Origin: Saccharothrix espanaensis DSM 44229
GTDB taxonomy: Bacteria; Actinomycetota; Actinomycetes; Mycobacteriales; Pseudonocardiaceae
Direction of reading: 5' to 3'
NCBI RefSeq assembly: GCF_000328705.1
Contig: NC_019673.1
Span: 1,178,001 to 1,242,000, forward strand
DNA: 64,000 bases
This document shows positions 63,356 to 64,000 of the stretch, piece by piece; position 1 is the first letter of the stretch, and each line of letters starts with the position of its first letter. Both the position numbers and the translations under genes were made by a program. Under the pieces are notes generated by a model. It made no database searches, had not been told where the DNA came from, and saw only the letters and a list, made by a program, of their open reading frames with translations.

Positions 63356-64000
63356 CTACACCTCGACTTCAGTCTTCACTCGTTCGGATGAACCCGAGCT
63401 GGCGGCGAGTTCCGCGAGCAACTCGTAGGACCGCAGCCGATCAGACTGGTCGGCGACCATCGTGGTGACCATCAGCTCGTCGGCCAGCGTGTCGGCGAGG
63501 AGCTGTTCGAGCTGGTCACGAGCCGTCTTCGGGTCGCCGATGACCTGCGAGTCCAGCCGGTCGCGGATGATCAGCCGGTCGATGTCGGTGTACGGGTGGT
63601 CGGCGGCCTCCTGCGGCGTCGCCAACGGCCCCGGCCGGTTCTGCCGGAGGCGGAGGAAGGCCAGCGCCTGCGGCGCGGCGATCCACCGGGCGTGCTCCTC
63701 CGTGTCGGCGATGATCGCCGAGGCGCACACCATGGCGTGCGGCTCGGCCAGGACGGCGGAGGGTTGGAAGCGCTCGCGGTAGAGCCGCAGCGCCGGGATG
63801 GTGTTCTCCGCGCTGAAGTGGTGGGCGAACGCGAACGGCAGCCCGAGCAGGCCCGCGACCTGCGCGCTGTAGCCGCTGGAGCCGAGCAGCCAGACCGGCG
63901 GCTTGTTGCCCTGGGCGGGCACGGCGGAGAGCGCCTCGGTGCCGTCGAAGTAGCCCATCAGCTCGGAGAGCTGCTGCGGGAAGTCGTCCACCGACAGCGG
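63356..64000 (-). CDS. luciferase-like (LLM) flavin-dependent monooxygenase (5-prime partial)
   Basis: The reading frame continues past the right edge, so the N-terminus is missing; 214 residues are seen. VWLLGSSGYSAQVAGLLGLP and FAFAHHFSAENTIPALRLYR are the central part of the bacterial luciferase-like fold, and VIGDPKTARDQLEQLLADT and LMVTTMVADQSDRLRSYELL the C-terminal part, as in the LLM family MsnO8-type proteins. It would use FMNH2 or F420; the substrate is unknown. Confidence 0.92.
   Translation of the reverse strand, partial: PLSVDDFPQQLSELMGYFDGTEALSAVPAQGNKPPVWLLGSSGYSAQVAGLLGLPFAFAHHFSAENTIPALRLYRERFQPSAVLAEPHAMVCASAIIADTEEHARWIAAPQALAFLRLRQNRPGPLATPQEAADHPYTDIDRLIIRDRLDSQVIGDPKTARDQLEQLLADTLADELMVTTMVADQSDRLRSYELLAELAASSGSSERVKTEVEV

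Overview
The window is very GC-rich, gene-dense DNA from an actinomycete. Frequent GTG and TTG starts, SARP/AfsR, LAL and XRE-DUF397 regulators, a DasR-type operator and a Mycobacterium-like core block together point to a filamentous genus of the Pseudonocardiales (Saccharothrix, Actinosynnema or Lentzea type). This placement is inferred from gene content and style, not from a marker-gene comparison. No rRNA, tRNA, CRISPR array or intact insertion sequence was recognised.

Bases 1-27.5k look accessory. They begin with the 3-prime part of an RHS/YD-repeat polymorphic-toxin-type gene (Hint domain plus an unclassified C-terminal tip), closely coupled to a secreted beta-propeller lectin-like protein. 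Then come an XRE-DUF397 regulator pair, a secreted sialidase with three LamG-like domains, a SARP/AfsR regulator, a glycosyltransferase with a small exported protein, a secreted ricin-type lectin, a divergent MFS exporter and FMN reductase/oxidoreductase pair sharing an operator, a LAL-LuxR regulator, a GH20 hexosaminidase behind a DasR-like box, a decayed S1 protease, a CHAP-like protein and an XRE-type regulator with a glycosyltransferase. Secreted glycan-binding and glycan-cleaving proteins dominate.

Bases 27.5-40.3k are mainly metabolic: a methionine-salvage operon led by a DszC-like flavoprotein (mtnA-, mtnC-, mtnB- and mtnD-type genes), an HD phosphohydrolase, an APH-type kinase, ctaD, serB-pth2, an NmrA-like protein and dinG. 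Bases 40.3-45.5k (AadA-like protein, bioY, a wrecked GT2 gene, two exported anchor-P-like proteins, wecB) interrupt the dinG-pncB adjacency that I recall from Mycobacterium tuberculosis.

Bases 45.7-61k follow the order I recall for M. tuberculosis Rv1330c-Rv1341: pncB, clpS, DUF2017, P1-type hydrolase, mec-cysO-cysM (sulfur-carrier cysteine synthesis), rhomboid, murI, MBL-fold enzyme, rph, rdgB. Extra genes are inserted: a polysaccharide deacetylase, a cytidine deaminase, a cupin, a CYTH protein, a second MBL paralogue, an SMP-30 protein, a hemerythrin, an OsmC protein and a gene broken by one TGA. The window ends with an SMR exporter, a Bcp peroxiredoxin, a lipoprotein and a truncated luciferase-like monooxygenase.

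Three cross-cutting patterns stand out. Two long, structurally related but sequence-divergent palindromes lie 17.8 kb apart. At least fifteen genes have a TANNNT hexamer exactly 6-7 nt before the start codon, which suggests leaderless transcripts. Several short tandem repeats sit directly after gene ends.
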